Source of the DNA: Paenibacillus solanacearum
GTDB lineage: Bacteria; Bacillota; Bacilli; Paenibacillales; NBRC-103111
Reading direction: 5' to 3'
DNA length: 64,000 nt
Assembly: GCF_910593845.1 (NCBI RefSeq)
Contig: NZ_CAJVAS010000014.1
Coordinates: forward strand, 1 to 64,000
Within the stretch, counting starts at the first letter, position 1. Each line of letters begins with the position of its first letter. The translations under genes were made by a program, and so were the position numbers. A model generated the notes under the pieces. It did no database searches, was not told the DNA's origin, and worked only from the letters and a program-made list of their open reading frames with translations. This document shows positions 53,073-61,977 of the stretch, piece after piece.

Positions 53073-53990
53073 TCAGCCTTTCGCATAACGGGACAACATA
53101 TTTTCGAGCTTCGTTCTCATGATTTGCCGCAATTCCGCCGGTTCCATAACCTCGACCTTGTCACCGAAGCTGAGCAGAATCGATAACAGCCATCTCGCTT
53201 CTGAAGGATTGATGACTTTCAGCGTCATCGTCAGCGTCCCATCGTCGTTGAACCGTTTATCCGCATCGTAAAAATGGTCCATCGCCATCGCGAGCGAGTC
53301 CGCGGAAAAATGCAGTACGACCTCCACCTGCTCAGCCTTCCGGCTCATATCGTACGCGCGCTCCCGATGCTCCACGACATGCGTGCGGTGGAACGTCTCC
53401 GGCGTCTCCACCACATCGGCCATGCGGGACACCCGAAACTCGCGGTAATCTTCGCGCGTTCTGCAAAAAGAGTACAAATACCATGAACCGTACTTGTACA
53501 TCAGACGCACCGGCTCGACCTTGCGGTTCGTCCGCTCGTTCTTGGCATTAATGTAGTCGAACCGGATGACGCGCTTCCCGGTAATCGCCGTTCGCAGCAG
53601 CCGCAGCGACTCCGCATTCGCACGCCAGCTGCCGATATCCATCGACAAGCTCTGGGTCTGGCTTTCCTGCCCTACGGTTTGCAGCCGATGAATCGTTTCG
53701 AGCGCGCGCTCGTCCTCGAACACCGTCGACACGCTGTGCAGAATGGTAATTAACGACTCGACGTCGTAGGACCCAAGCAAACTTTTATCCATCTTGTATT
53801 CTTCCATGATGCCGTAACCGCCGTTCACGCCCTGATACGATACGACAGGGATGCCGGCCGCGCAGATCGCATCGATATCGCGGTAGATCGTTCGTTGGGA
53901 TACGTTGTACTTTTCCGCCAATGCCGAAGCCGACAGCACTTCGTTGTTCAGCAGCATATAAATCATGGAGATCAGCCGTTCCAGTTTCAT
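53073..53990 (-). CDS. WYL-domain regulator, YafY type
   Basis: A 305-residue regulator. The N-terminal DeoR-like helix-turn-helix is LSASALAEKYNVSQRTIYRD (about 18-37). The WYL domain is about 135-220, with KRVIRFDYINAKNERTNRKV and EPVRLMYKYGSWYLYSFCRT. A C-terminal WCX extension is at 225-300. Such proteins sense nucleotides or nucleic-acid ends through the WYL domain. GGGGTG precedes the ATG at 53990. It probably controls the downstream DinB gene or the divergent neighbours. Confidence 0.88.
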   Translation of the reverse strand: MKLERLISMIYMLLNNEVLSASALAEKYNVSQRTIYRDIDAICAAGIPVVSYQGVNGGYGIMEEYKMDKSLLGSYDVESLITILHSVSTVFEDERALETIHRLQTVGQESQTQSLSMDIGSWRANAESLRLLRTAITGKRVIRFDYINAKNERTNRKVEPVRLMYKYGSWYLYSFCRTREDYREFRVSRMADVVETPETFHRTHVVEHRERAYDMSRKAEQVEVVLHFSADSLAMAMDHFYDADKRFNDDGTLTMTLKVINPSEARWLLSILLSFGDKVEVMEPAELRQIMRTKLENMLSRYAKG

Positions 53991-54094
53991 CACATACACC
54001 CCGGGAAAAAATGCTTTGGTTCAAAGATTTCCATATTATATCATATTTGAGAGAAGCGCCGGAATCACTCCGCAACCGGAGGCAAACAACAAAA

Positions 54095-54138
54095 AACGAG
54101 CTGCTACACGCGCCGTAAGGCGGCATGAAGCGCTCGTT
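54095..54138 (-). terminator. terminator of the YecD-like gene
   Basis: On the minus strand AACGAGC (54138-54132) pairs with GCTCGTT (54101-54095) with extra pairing inside, followed by TTTTGTTG. It lies 25-68 bases past the gene end. Confidence 0.7.
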
Positions 54139-54162
54139 TCTTCGTGGATTGCGGCCGTTCGA

Positions 54163-54735
54163 TCAATCCATCGCGTTCACAATTTCGTCCGTCGTCCGGA
54201 CGCGTCCGATCCGCGGGAAAATATATTTGGCCGTATGTTCATGCTCTTCGGCCGACATCGCGGTCATCGCGTCAACGGCGAAAATTTGCTGGTAATGATG
54301 CTGAAACGCTTCGCGCGCCGTCATCTCGACACCGATATTCGTAGAGATGCCGCACAGCACGATCGTTTCGATGCCGCGCCGGCGCAGCTGCAAATCGAGG
54401 TCCGTACCGAAGAAGGCGCCCCACTGCCGCTTCGTAACGATATGATCCGATGGCGACAGATGCATCTCCTCCACGATGTCGGCCCAATCCGACGGCCGTG
54501 CCGCAGCAGACGCCGGAGGCTGATCCGTTATCGGGCGAAGCGCGTCCTTCCCGTCGGTAAAAGCGACGCGCACCAGAACGACGTACCCTCCTCTGCTGCG
54601 AAACGCATCCGCGAGACGGGAGGCGTTCGCGACAACCGTTCGGGAGTCGTGAGGAGCGCCCTTATGCGCGGTAATTCCTTTCTGCAAATCGATGACGACG
54701 AGCGCCGTCTTGGCGGCTTGAATCTGAAGCGGCAT
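54163..54735 (-). CDS. yecD: YecD-like isochorismatase-fold hydrolase lacking the catalytic Cys
   Basis: A 190-residue isochorismatase-fold protein. The Asp of ALVVIDLQKGI and the Lys of VTKRQWGAFFGTDLDLQLRR match the acid and base of the family. At the nucleophile position the usual TNxCVE is TNIGVE in VLCGISTNIGVEMTAREA. Gly for Cys is the state I remember for Escherichia coli YecD, and the RQWGAF..TDLDLQLRRRG and PRIGRVR blocks also match it. The reaction is therefore not a cysteine-based amide hydrolysis; it may be a water-mediated hydrolysis as in EntB-type enzymes. GAAAGGGG precedes the ATG. Single gene with a terminator. Confidence 0.85.
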   Translation of the reverse strand: MPLQIQAAKTALVVIDLQKGITAHKGAPHDSRTVVANASRLADAFRSRGGYVVLVRVAFTDGKDALRPITDQPPASAAARPSDWADIVEEMHLSPSDHIVTKRQWGAFFGTDLDLQLRRRGIETIVLCGISTNIGVEMTAREAFQHHYQQIFAVDAMTAMSAEEHEHTAKYIFPRIGRVRTTDEIVNAMD

Positions 54736-54847
54736 GGCGTAATCCCCTTTCGCATAATCTTCTCCCTATCGATGTTAATCCTTCGGGGATCACATTGCAA
54801 ATGTACCGCACACCCGGTATTTGCGCCGCAAGCCAAGGGAGTCATCA

Positions 54848-56158
54848 TCATTTGACGCGCGCCGTCTCGATTTCTTTTCTTGCCGCTTCCGCCGCATCCC
54901 GCAGCGCGGTGTTGATATCGCTTTGGCCGGTGACGATATTTTTAAAGAAGCTGGTCGCCTTGCTGCCCGCGATCCCGCTTAACTGATCCTTCGGCGTGAT
55001 GAGTGCCGCTTGATCGGGGGCGTACGCCTTAATGTTTTTCCCTTTCAATATGTCCGAGCCTTGGGCGAACGCTTTTTTCACGTCGGGGTTTTTCAATGAT
55101 GTCATGATCCCCTGCCTCGACTGCTTCATCTGGTATTCATCCGAAGTCAAGTAAGTCAGCACTTCGAACGCTTCGTCCTTATGCTTGCTGTTCGCCGCAA
55201 TTTCCATATAGGAAGGCGTATATTGCGGAGCGACGCCCATCGCTTCTTTGAAATAAGGCATTGAAATGACGTCCCAATCGAAGTCGAATTTCGTTTCCAG
55301 CGTAAACGAGGCGTAATACACCATCATCGCCGCCGTCTGGTCTTTGACGAAAACGTTTTGCCACTGCGTGATCATATCTCCCGCTTTATCGCCGGCCAGC
55401 TGGTAAAACCGCGCATAGTTGCCGACAACCGCTTTGAACTTGTCTTCCTCGAGCAGCACTTTGTTCGTCTTCAGATCGTAATACGGCGCCGACAGCTGAT
55501 TAATGTTCAGCATGTGCGGGACGGACATCGTCAAGCCGTAATACTGCAAGCCGCCCTCGGTGCGCGTCAGCTTTTTGGCCAGCTCGTACACTTCATCCCA
55601 TGTCATTCCTTCCTTCGGGTAAGGTACGCCGAATTTATCGAATACGCTCTTGTTGTAGACGAGATTGAACGTGCTGACGCTGACGGGCAGGCCGTACATG
55701 CCGCCCTCGGAGTATTCCTTCATAAATCGAACGAGCGACGGCTCCAGCCGGTTCAAGTCGTACTTGTGCTTCTTGATCAGCTCCGTCATGTCGTACTGCA
55801 AGCCGTACTTGACCAGCTCGTTGATCGTCGTCGTTGTCGACATAATGATATCGACCGTCTGCCCTGCGGCGATGAGATCGGCCGTTTCCGTCCCTTTGGC
55901 GTATGGGATGAACTGGATTCGGTATTGCGGAAACTTGGCCTGAATGTCGTCTCCGCGCTCCTTCATGAACTGCTCCACCGTACGGGGCGCAAGCGGCGAG
56001 TAAAAGATAATGTCGACCGGCTCCTTGGTTGCGGCCGGCTTATCGGCCTGCCCCCCTGCTTCCTTCGCCGGGCCTGTACCGCTGCAAGCGGCGGCCGCAG
56101 CCGCCAGCATCGCGAACGCGAGCGGCATTGAAATTTTGTTCAATGTGGACATTGCCAT
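54848..56158 (-). CDS. family 1 extracellular sugar-binding lipoprotein (fifth paralogue)
   Basis: A 436-residue lipoprotein; the signal ends in an Ala-rich lipobox (AAAAAC). The signature is LVYNKSVFDKFGVPYPKEGM. It shares with the fourth paralogue the blocks FYSPLAPRTVEQFM/FYRPNTGTTEEQFM and MLNINQLSAP/MLRVNQLSLP, a LKGKNIKAYAPDQAALITPK-like block and the helical tail. GGAGAGGG stands seven bases before the ATG at 56158. No permease genes are adjacent. A palindromic motif also present above the second paralogue lies 54-83 bases upstream. Confidence 0.88.
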   Translation of the reverse strand: MAMSTLNKISMPLAFAMLAAAAAACSGTGPAKEAGGQADKPAATKEPVDIIFYSPLAPRTVEQFMKERGDDIQAKFPQYRIQFIPYAKGTETADLIAAGQTVDIIMSTTTTINELVKYGLQYDMTELIKKHKYDLNRLEPSLVRFMKEYSEGGMYGLPVSVSTFNLVYNKSVFDKFGVPYPKEGMTWDEVYELAKKLTRTEGGLQYYGLTMSVPHMLNINQLSAPYYDLKTNKVLLEEDKFKAVVGNYARFYQLAGDKAGDMITQWQNVFVKDQTAAMMVYYASFTLETKFDFDWDVISMPYFKEAMGVAPQYTPSYMEIAANSKHKDEAFEVLTYLTSDEYQMKQSRQGIMTSLKNPDVKKAFAQGSDILKGKNIKAYAPDQAALITPKDQLSGIAGSKATSFFKNIVTGQSDINTALRDAAEAARKEIETARVK

Positions 56159-56509
56159 GCCGGAACCCTCTCCTCACACGTAAAATCGACAGCCGCTGGT
56201 CCGTAGTTTATTTAGCGAACTTCAACATTCTGAATCGTTAACAAGAACGCTAGCGCCCCCCTTTTCTCCGATGGATGTAAGCCGAAGCCCGCCTGCCGTT
56301 CCATGCGCCTGCCCGTTCTGCAAACGCGGAACCGTACGCTCCGGCGTAATTATTGATATTCGCAGGAACGGAGCTTTATAACGACAAGCTCGGCTGAGCG
56401 CCAATCGGACGGCAAGGAATACGGGAATACACGTCGAATAACGATAGGGCAGGAAATGGGTGACGGCTGTGCAGCAACAGCCGATTCATTTTATACAGGA
56501 GGCGTAAAC
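56159..56509. promoter_or_regulatory. divergent control region with the shared palindrome
   Basis: 351 bases between the fifth binding lipoprotein and a GNAT gene. It carries the palindromic motif at 56212-56241 and otherwise nothing recognised. Confidence 0.45.
56212..56241. promoter_or_regulatory. operator-like palindrome shared with 15987-16018
   Basis: TTAGCGA (56212-56218) and TCGTTAA (56235-56241) form an inverted repeat with one mismatch. The sequence between (ACTTCAACATTCTGAA) is nearly the same as between the arms at 15995-16010 (ACTTAACCATTCTGAA). It lies just upstream of the fifth binding-lipoprotein gene. Confidence 0.55.
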
Positions 56510-57040
56510 ATGATCTATTTGGAAACGTCGAGATTGCGGCTGCGCGATTGGCAGGAAGACGACCTGGAGCCTTTTTGCCGGCTCAACGCGGATGCGGAGG
56601 TCATGAGGTATTTTCCGAAAACGATGTCCGCCGAAGAAACCGCTGCGTTCCAGCGGACGATCGTCTCCGAGCTGAGCGAATGCGGGTTCGGGCTGTTTGC
56701 CGTCGAAGTGAAGGAAAGCGAGCGGTTCATCGGCTTCATCGGGTTTCACAGGGCCGCGTTTGAGGCCGAATTTACCCCATGCATCGAAATCGGGTGGCGT
56801 CTGGACAAGGCGGCCTGGGGCAAAGGCTATGCCACCGAAGGCGCGTCCGCGTGTCTGCGCTATGGATGGGAGCAGCTCGGCTTCAGCGATGTATACAGCT
56901 TCACGGCCAACCTGAACGAGCCCTCGAAGAACGTAATGAAGAAGATCGGCATGCAATTCGTGAAACCTTTCAACCATCCGAAGGTGGAGCCAACGAGCCC
57001 TTTATACCCGCATGTTCTGTACCATACGAGCCGGAAATAA
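56510..57040 (+). CDS. GNAT acetyltransferase, RimJ/RimL type
   Basis: A 176-residue acetyltransferase. It opens with ETSRLRLRDWQEDDLEPFCR, has a YFPKTMSAEETAAF segment and the acetyl-CoA loop in DKAAWGKGYATEGASACLRY (about 97-116), then NEPSKNVMKKIGMQF. This is the ribosomal-protein-acetylase-like group that acts on many amines. AGGAGG precedes the ATG at 56510. Single gene; no partner suggested. Confidence 0.88.
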   Translation: MIYLETSRLRLRDWQEDDLEPFCRLNADAEVMRYFPKTMSAEETAAFQRTIVSELSECGFGLFAVEVKESERFIGFIGFHRAAFEAEFTPCIEIGWRLDKAAWGKGYATEGASACLRYGWEQLGFSDVYSFTANLNEPSKNVMKKIGMQFVKPFNHPKVEPTSPLYPHVLYHTSRK

Positions 57041-57161
57041 CGCTGCAATAACAACAACAGCAGCCTAGAGCAGGGCCGCCTATGGGGCTGAGACACGGTG
57101 AGGCCGACGCAACGCGCGCTTGGGGTTCGCTCCTTGCTCACGGCGCCCGCCCCGCAGAAAA

Positions 57162-57181
57162 AAGCCGCCTGACGGCGGCTT
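57162..57181 (-). terminator. rho-independent terminator
   Basis: AAGCCGCC (57162-57169) pairs with GGCGGCTT (57174-57181), with six T following on the minus strand. It ends the aspartate-semialdehyde dehydrogenase gene. Confidence 0.85.
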
Positions 57182-57200
57182 CGGATGATCAATAAACGGA

Positions 57201-58274
57201 TTATACCTGCAATATGCCTTGCTTCAGCATCGATTCGGCGAGCAGTACGGCACCTTTGCCGGCCCCCATCTTCGTGTTGTGCGAGACGAGCACGTACTTG
57301 ACCCCGCCAAGCACTGGCTCCGCCTCCAGCCGCCCCATGCTCGTCGTCATTCCGCCGCCGAGCTCGCGGTCCAGCCGGGGCTGCGGCCGGTACGGATCTT
57401 CATGCAAGTGAATCATTCGCTCAGGCGCGGAATGCAGCCGAACGTCCCGGAACGGATCATAGGCTTCGATCGCGGCTTTCACCTCCGCCAGCTCCGCTTG
57501 CCGCTTGAGCCCGACGAAAACCGATTCCGTATGCCCGTCAAGCACGTTTGCCCGCGTACAGATGCAGTTGACGTTGATCGCCGCTGGCAGGATGCGTTCT
57601 CCCGCATACTGCCCCAATATTTTCAACAGCTCCTTCCTTACCTTTCCCTCTTCGTTCGGAATGTAAGGAATGATGTTGTCGAGAATATCCAGCGTCCGCA
57701 CGCCGGGACTTCTCCCTGCGCCGCTGACCGACTGCATCGATACCATCAGCACGTTATCGACGCCGAACCGCTCGTGCAGCGGCTTCAGCGTGACGGCAAG
57801 CCCAGTCACCGTGCAGTTCGGGACAGCCAGCACGAATCCCTGCCACCCCCGCTCCCGCTGCTGCTTGCGGATGAGCGGCGCGTGGTCGTCGTTCACGCCG
57901 GTAATCAGCAGCGGCGTATCATCGTCATAGCGAAAGGCGGAAGCCGTTGAGAAGGTCGGCGTCGTCTTCGCGAACCATGGCTCCAGCTCTTTGGCCAGGT
58001 CGGACTCGATCGCCGTGAAGATGACATCGACGGATTCCGGCCTGAACTGCTGCGACGACAGCACCGGCACCTCCAGCATATCGTCCGGCACCGGGGTGCT
58101 CTGCGTCCAGCGGGATGACCCGTTAGCCTCAAGCAGCGCTTCGCGGTAGCTCTTCACCGTGCGGGACGTCACCATCGTCACCACTTCAAAGTCGGGATGC
58201 CCGGACAGCGCCTGAACGAACTGCTGCCCCGCCATGCCGGTCGCGCCGACGACGGCCGCTTTTAATCTTCCCAT
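57201..58274 (-). CDS. asd: aspartate-semialdehyde dehydrogenase, archaeal/fungal-like class
   Basis: A 357-residue enzyme reducing aspartyl phosphate to the semialdehyde for lysine, methionine and threonine. The NADP-binding start is KAAVVGATGMAGQQFVQAL. The catalytic Cys is C154 in AVPNCTVTGLAVTLKPL. Later SMQSVSGAGRSPGV, CTRANVLDGHTESVFVGLKR and HNTKMGAGKGAVLLAES fit the class found in archaea and fungi more than the usual bacterial one. GGAGGAGTGG precedes the ATG at 58274. It stands alone, away from lysine genes, and may be a second copy used in sporulation (dipicolinate) or secondary metabolism. Confidence 0.85.
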   Translation of the reverse strand: MGRLKAAVVGATGMAGQQFVQALSGHPDFEVVTMVTSRTVKSYREALLEANGSSRWTQSTPVPDDMLEVPVLSSQQFRPESVDVIFTAIESDLAKELEPWFAKTTPTFSTASAFRYDDDTPLLITGVNDDHAPLIRKQQRERGWQGFVLAVPNCTVTGLAVTLKPLHERFGVDNVLMVSMQSVSGAGRSPGVRTLDILDNIIPYIPNEEGKVRKELLKILGQYAGERILPAAINVNCICTRANVLDGHTESVFVGLKRQAELAEVKAAIEAYDPFRDVRLHSAPERMIHLHEDPYRPQPRLDRELGGGMTTSMGRLEAEPVLGGVKYVLVSHNTKMGAGKGAVLLAESMLKQGILQV

Positions 58275-58364
58275 GATGAACCACTCCTCCAAATAATTTA
58301 CATTATTGTATGGAGGAACCGGGCTTTTGTAACCTTCCCTGCGGCAGCGCCGCAATGCTGCTTA

Positions 58365-58985
58365 CTATACAGCGCTGCGGCTTTCGCCGTTCAGCGGCGT
58401 ACCCGACAAATAGCCGGCCACTTGGCCGATCCATGCCCCGCCTGCATCCGCAAGCAGCGTATCCCACCCGATGCGGGCGGCGGGCTTCAAATTTTTGTCC
58501 TGATCGTCGACGAACAGAATCCGGTCGAACGAGCCGATCCGGGAGGCCAGCGCCTCGAACATTTCGGGATGCGGCTTGCAGCAGCCGATGCTGCTGGATA
58601 TCGTGATGCTCTCGATATGCTCGCTCACCGCCGCGAGTGCGGGAACGCCCCACTCGCTCCGGTGGTTGCTTAACAAATGAATATCGGCGACCCGGCTCCA
58701 GGCCGGCAAATAAGACAGCGCAGGCAGCGGAACGAGATTGGCGTGAAGCAGCTCGCGGGCCTTATGCTCGTCGATCGACGGGAATGTGACGCACAGCCAG
58801 CTCCAGAAATCTTCCTCGGTCATCTTGCCGGACCACAGCGCCTCGCGTACCTCTTGTTTGAATTGAGCCGCGATCACGTGATCGGGGACATTCGCTTCCA
58901 CGGATAATTGCTGCCACAACCGCGGCGATAAATTGGTCAGCAGCACCCCTCCAATATCGAGAACCAGTTGCGGTTTTGTATTCAT
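58365..58985 (-). CDS. HAD-superfamily hydrolase
   Basis: A 206-residue HAD subfamily IA protein. Motif I is LVLDIGGVLLTN (nucleophile Asp about residue 10), motif II LLSNHRSEWG, motif III Lys in SSIGCCKPHPEMFEALASRI and motif IV LFVDDQDKNLKPAARIGWDT. The second motif I residue is Gly rather than Asp, as in the YihX/epoxide-hydrolase-like branch, so phosphatase activity is likely but not certain. The substrate is unknown. AGGAGTGCAGGCGAC precedes the ATG. Confidence 0.85.
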   Translation of the reverse strand: MNTKPQLVLDIGGVLLTNLSPRLWQQLSVEANVPDHVIAAQFKQEVREALWSGKMTEEDFWSWLCVTFPSIDEHKARELLHANLVPLPALSYLPAWSRVADIHLLSNHRSEWGVPALAAVSEHIESITISSSIGCCKPHPEMFEALASRIGSFDRILFVDDQDKNLKPAARIGWDTLLADAGGAWIGQVAGYLSGTPLNGESRSAV

Positions 58986-59021
58986 GTCGCCTGCACTCCT
59001 TTGCTTCGTATAAGTGGTAAA

Positions 59022-59867
59022 TTATTGAAATGAAGACGGGTATAGCTCAGTATACAGCCTGTTGGCATCCGTTTCAATAAACCGCAGCAGCTCCGTCAAA
59101 TCCCGCAGCCTCGCAAGCTGCGAGCCGTACAACCGCCATGGCTCCCGGCGCTTAACCGCGAGCGCTTCGCGGATCAGCCCATGCCAACGCTCCGGGACTT
59201 GCGCCAGGCCGTAGGCTCCGGCTCCCAGCTTGCTTGTGACGTCCCGCCGCGCAATCGTATAATGCTGCCGCAGCAGGCCGAGCACGCACCATTCGGCCGC
59301 TTCGTCCAGCAGCTCGAACGGCAGCTCTCCGTCCGATCCGTCCGGCAGCGCGCGCAACCGCTGCTCCAGACGGCCGATCTGCTGCGCCCAGTATGTATTC
59401 ATATTGCCGATCACATAACGCACGAGCGTTTCCGCCGAGACTTCATCGGCAAATGGCGTTTCCATCCCGTGTACGCAAAGGCCATGCTTCTTCATCATCC
59501 ACCAGGTGACCGGGTTCAGATCGGCGTGCTCCCCGTTCGGATGAAGCCGCCCGTTGAAATAGGACGGAACCGCCCCGATTGCGCCACCTTCCTTAAACGC
59601 ATCCTCCCGGCGAATATAAGAGCCCATGAACTGCAGCCCGGGCCATGCCTGATCTACGGCCTCGTGAATGCCCGCGATCGCTGCGAGGTCCTCCACGGAC
59701 AGCGGCCGCTTCACGAACGCGATAAAATCGACGTCGCTGGACCCCTCCACGTAGGCGCCAAGAGCAATGGAACCGTATAAATAGACGGATTCGAGCCGAT
59801 CCGGCAGCGCGGCTTCGAGCGCGCGGCACCACATGCGAATGGCCGGTTCAACGTTAGACGGAATCAT
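59022..59867 (-). CDS. AadA-like nucleotidyltransferase with DUF4111-like C-terminal domain
   Basis: A 281-residue protein built like streptomycin/spectinomycin adenylyltransferases. The nucleotidyltransferase motif GS-x10-DxD reads YGSIALGAYVEGSSDVDFIA (about 30-49). The C-terminal helical domain includes NPVTWWMMKKHGLCVHGMET and LLDEAAEWCVLGLLRQHYTI, followed by TSKLGAGAYGL. It could modify an aminoglycoside or an unknown alcohol with AMP. GAGACGATCCGA, a weak site, precedes the ATG. It directly follows the NTPase gene by 29 bases on the same strand. Confidence 0.8.
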   Translation of the reverse strand: MIPSNVEPAIRMWCRALEAALPDRLESVYLYGSIALGAYVEGSSDVDFIAFVKRPLSVEDLAAIAGIHEAVDQAWPGLQFMGSYIRREDAFKEGGAIGAVPSYFNGRLHPNGEHADLNPVTWWMMKKHGLCVHGMETPFADEVSAETLVRYVIGNMNTYWAQQIGRLEQRLRALPDGSDGELPFELLDEAAEWCVLGLLRQHYTIARRDVTSKLGAGAYGLAQVPERWHGLIREALAVKRREPWRLYGSQLARLRDLTELLRFIETDANRLYTELYPSSFQ

Positions 59868-59896
59868 TCGGATCGTCTCCTTTCTTATACGGATGA

Positions 59897-60421
59897 TTAC
59901 ATCCGTTCGGCAAGGTCGGCAGCCAACAAGGCGGGCAGCGCGTCCCGGTTGCTTTCATCAAGAGTATACAGCGCAACAGCCGGATTGTTGCGGATGCGGC
60001 CGAAGACCGGAACATCCAGCCCGATCGTTCCGAGCACGATATGCGGCGGATCGGCGATGAGCTGCTCGACCAGCTCGCGAAAAGGCGCGGATAACAGCTG
60101 CATCGTTCCGATTTCGTCGATCACCGTCACTTGCGCCTGCCGCATCGACTGCCGTACCGACCGTACGGCCAACTGCTCGAACGGCTCCAGCATCACGCCG
60201 TACCGGCCCACTCTTAACGGGCTGGCGCTGTCCGTGTGCGCAAGCTCGGCGCTTTCGCCGGCAACCGTCACGCAGCGAAAACCGAGCCGGTCGGACGCGC
60301 CGCGAATTTCTTCAGTGTAGAAACCGCCGCACTTGTCCGCGCCGATCATGTCAATCAGGGTGCGGATCGCAGTCGACTTGCCCGCACTTGGTTTACCCGT
60401 CAGCAATAACACGCGCTTCAT
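59897..60421 (-). CDS. THEP1-like nucleoside-triphosphatase
   Basis: A 174-residue P-loop NTPase. Walker A is LLLTGKPSAGKSTAIRTLID (about 5-24). The segment CGGFYTEEIRGASDRLGFRC is the THEP1 signature, and Walker B is VTVIDEIGTMQLLSAPFREL. Later VLGTIGLDVPVFGRIRNNPA fits as well. THEP1 enzymes hydrolyse NTPs with broad specificity and unknown purpose. I chose the ATG at 60421 with GGAAGAGGCG before it; the long upstream frame is not coding. It probably forms an operon with the AadA-like gene. Confidence 0.85.
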   Translation of the reverse strand: MKRVLLLTGKPSAGKSTAIRTLIDMIGADKCGGFYTEEIRGASDRLGFRCVTVAGESAELAHTDSASPLRVGRYGVMLEPFEQLAVRSVRQSMRQAQVTVIDEIGTMQLLSAPFRELVEQLIADPPHIVLGTIGLDVPVFGRIRNNPAVALYTLDESNRDALPALLAADLAERM

Positions 60422-60556
60422 TCTCTTCGCCTCTTCCTTATAACGATATGATGATGACGCTGTGTAATCATTTATATCGCAGGTTGACGGTTTTATACAA
60501 TGCAATGCCGCTGACGGCTCACTGATTGCACCGTAACGCCATGGCCGCATGGGCAT

Positions 60557-60593
60557 AAAAAAAAGCTTTGCCGCCCGAGCGGGGCGGCAAAGC
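60557..60593 (-). terminator. rho-independent terminator
   Basis: GCTTTGCCGCC (60565-60575) pairs with GGCGGCAAAGC (60583-60593); eight T follow on the minus strand. It ends the NSS transporter gene. Confidence 0.9.
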
Positions 60594-60612
60594 GAAGGAC
60601 TCATCTATGGCG

Positions 60613-61977
60613 TTACACGCGGATCAACCCGATCGAATACAGGAAGATCAAAATAATCAAGACCGGCGCGACATAGCGCAGCGCAATCATCCACAGCCGG
60701 TATCCGGCCCCTTTCAGACCGGCCTCTTCGCCCGCACGCTTCCAGGCGTAGCCGGTGAACAGCGTAACGGCCAATCCGCCAAGCGGCATCATCACGTAGG
60801 CAGTGAGGAAATCGACCCAATCGAAGATCGATTTGCCTCCCGGCGTAAAACCGCCGAGCACACCGCCGACGGACAGAGCCGAAGGGATGCCGATCACGAA
60901 GCAGACCGCTGAGACGCAAATCGCTGCTTTATGGCGCGACCACTTCCACTTTTCGATGGCGAAAGCGACCGGCACTTCCAGGATCGAGACAGCTGACGTC
61001 AACGCCGCGATCGCCAGCAGCGCAAAGAACAGTCCGCCGAAGAAAAAGCCGAACGGCATTTGCGAGAAGGCGGCCGGGAGCGCCATGAACGCCAAGCCGA
61101 CGCCTTCCCCCGGCTCCAGTCCGAAGGAGAAGACGGTCGGGAAAATGACCAGTCCCGCGATTAAGGCATATATCAAATCGCCGATCCCGATGGCCAGCGT
61201 CGCCGTGCCAAGCGACTGCCGCTTGTCTACGTAAGAACCGTACGTCAGCATGCAGCCCATGCCGAGCGACAAGGAGAAGAACGCATGTCCGAGCGCAATG
61301 AGTGCTGACTCCGCATCCAGCTTGGAAAAGTCCGGCTTCAGGAAAAAGGCCACGCCCGTCGAAGCGCCGGGCAAGGTCAAGGCGCGGAACATAAGCACGA
61401 TCAATATGATCAGGAAGCCGGGAATCAATATTTTGTTAAACTTCTCGATGCCGCCGGATACCCCTTTCGCCAGCACGAGACCGGTAATCACCATGACGAC
61501 CGCCTGCCACAAAATCGGGGTATAACCGGAAGCGAACGACACGAACTTCAGCTTGTAGTCGGTGCCGTTCTGAAACAACAGTCCGGTAAACGATTCAACC
61601 GTGTAATGAAGCGTCCAGCCTGCGACGACAGCGTAATAGGACATAATGATAAACGCGGTGACGACGGAGAACACGCCGAACGCGCTCCAATATTTGTTCT
61701 TCGTCAAATTATAGAATGCCGTTCCTGCGCTTCCCCGCCCTCCGCGGCCAACGGTCATTTCGGCGAGCAATATGGGCAAGCCGACAACGATCAGGCAAAT
61801 GATAAACAACAGAAAAAAAGCGGCGCCGCCATGCTTGCCCGTAATGTACGGAAATTTCCACATGTTGCCTAGGCCGACCGAGCTTCCGATGGCCGCCAAT
61901 ATAAATCCCGTCGCGGTAAAGCGTTCCGCTGTGCCTGATTGAGTATTAGGAGCGGATTCGTGCTGTTTGCTGCTCAT
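60613..61977 (-). CDS. sodium-dependent amino-acid transporter (NSS/SNF family)
   Basis: A 454-residue transporter with eleven to twelve helices of the LeuT fold. The first helix is FILAAIGSSVGLGNMWKFPY, with the unwound substrate/Na+ site and the NMWKFPY signature. Next come PILLAEMTVGRGGRGSAGTA and the helix 6 region FFSLSLGMGCMLTYGSYVDK. Transport of amino acids or related compounds by Na+ symport is expected. GGGAG precedes the ATG at 61977; upstream codons are polar. It is a single gene with a strong terminator. Confidence 0.92.
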   Translation of the reverse strand: MSSKQHESAPNTQSGTAERFTATGFILAAIGSSVGLGNMWKFPYITGKHGGAAFFLLFIICLIVVGLPILLAEMTVGRGGRGSAGTAFYNLTKNKYWSAFGVFSVVTAFIIMSYYAVVAGWTLHYTVESFTGLLFQNGTDYKLKFVSFASGYTPILWQAVVMVITGLVLAKGVSGGIEKFNKILIPGFLIILIVLMFRALTLPGASTGVAFFLKPDFSKLDAESALIALGHAFFSLSLGMGCMLTYGSYVDKRQSLGTATLAIGIGDLIYALIAGLVIFPTVFSFGLEPGEGVGLAFMALPAAFSQMPFGFFFGGLFFALLAIAALTSAVSILEVPVAFAIEKWKWSRHKAAICVSAVCFVIGIPSALSVGGVLGGFTPGGKSIFDWVDFLTAYVMMPLGGLAVTLFTGYAWKRAGEEAGLKGAGYRLWMIALRYVAPVLIILIFLYSIGLIRV

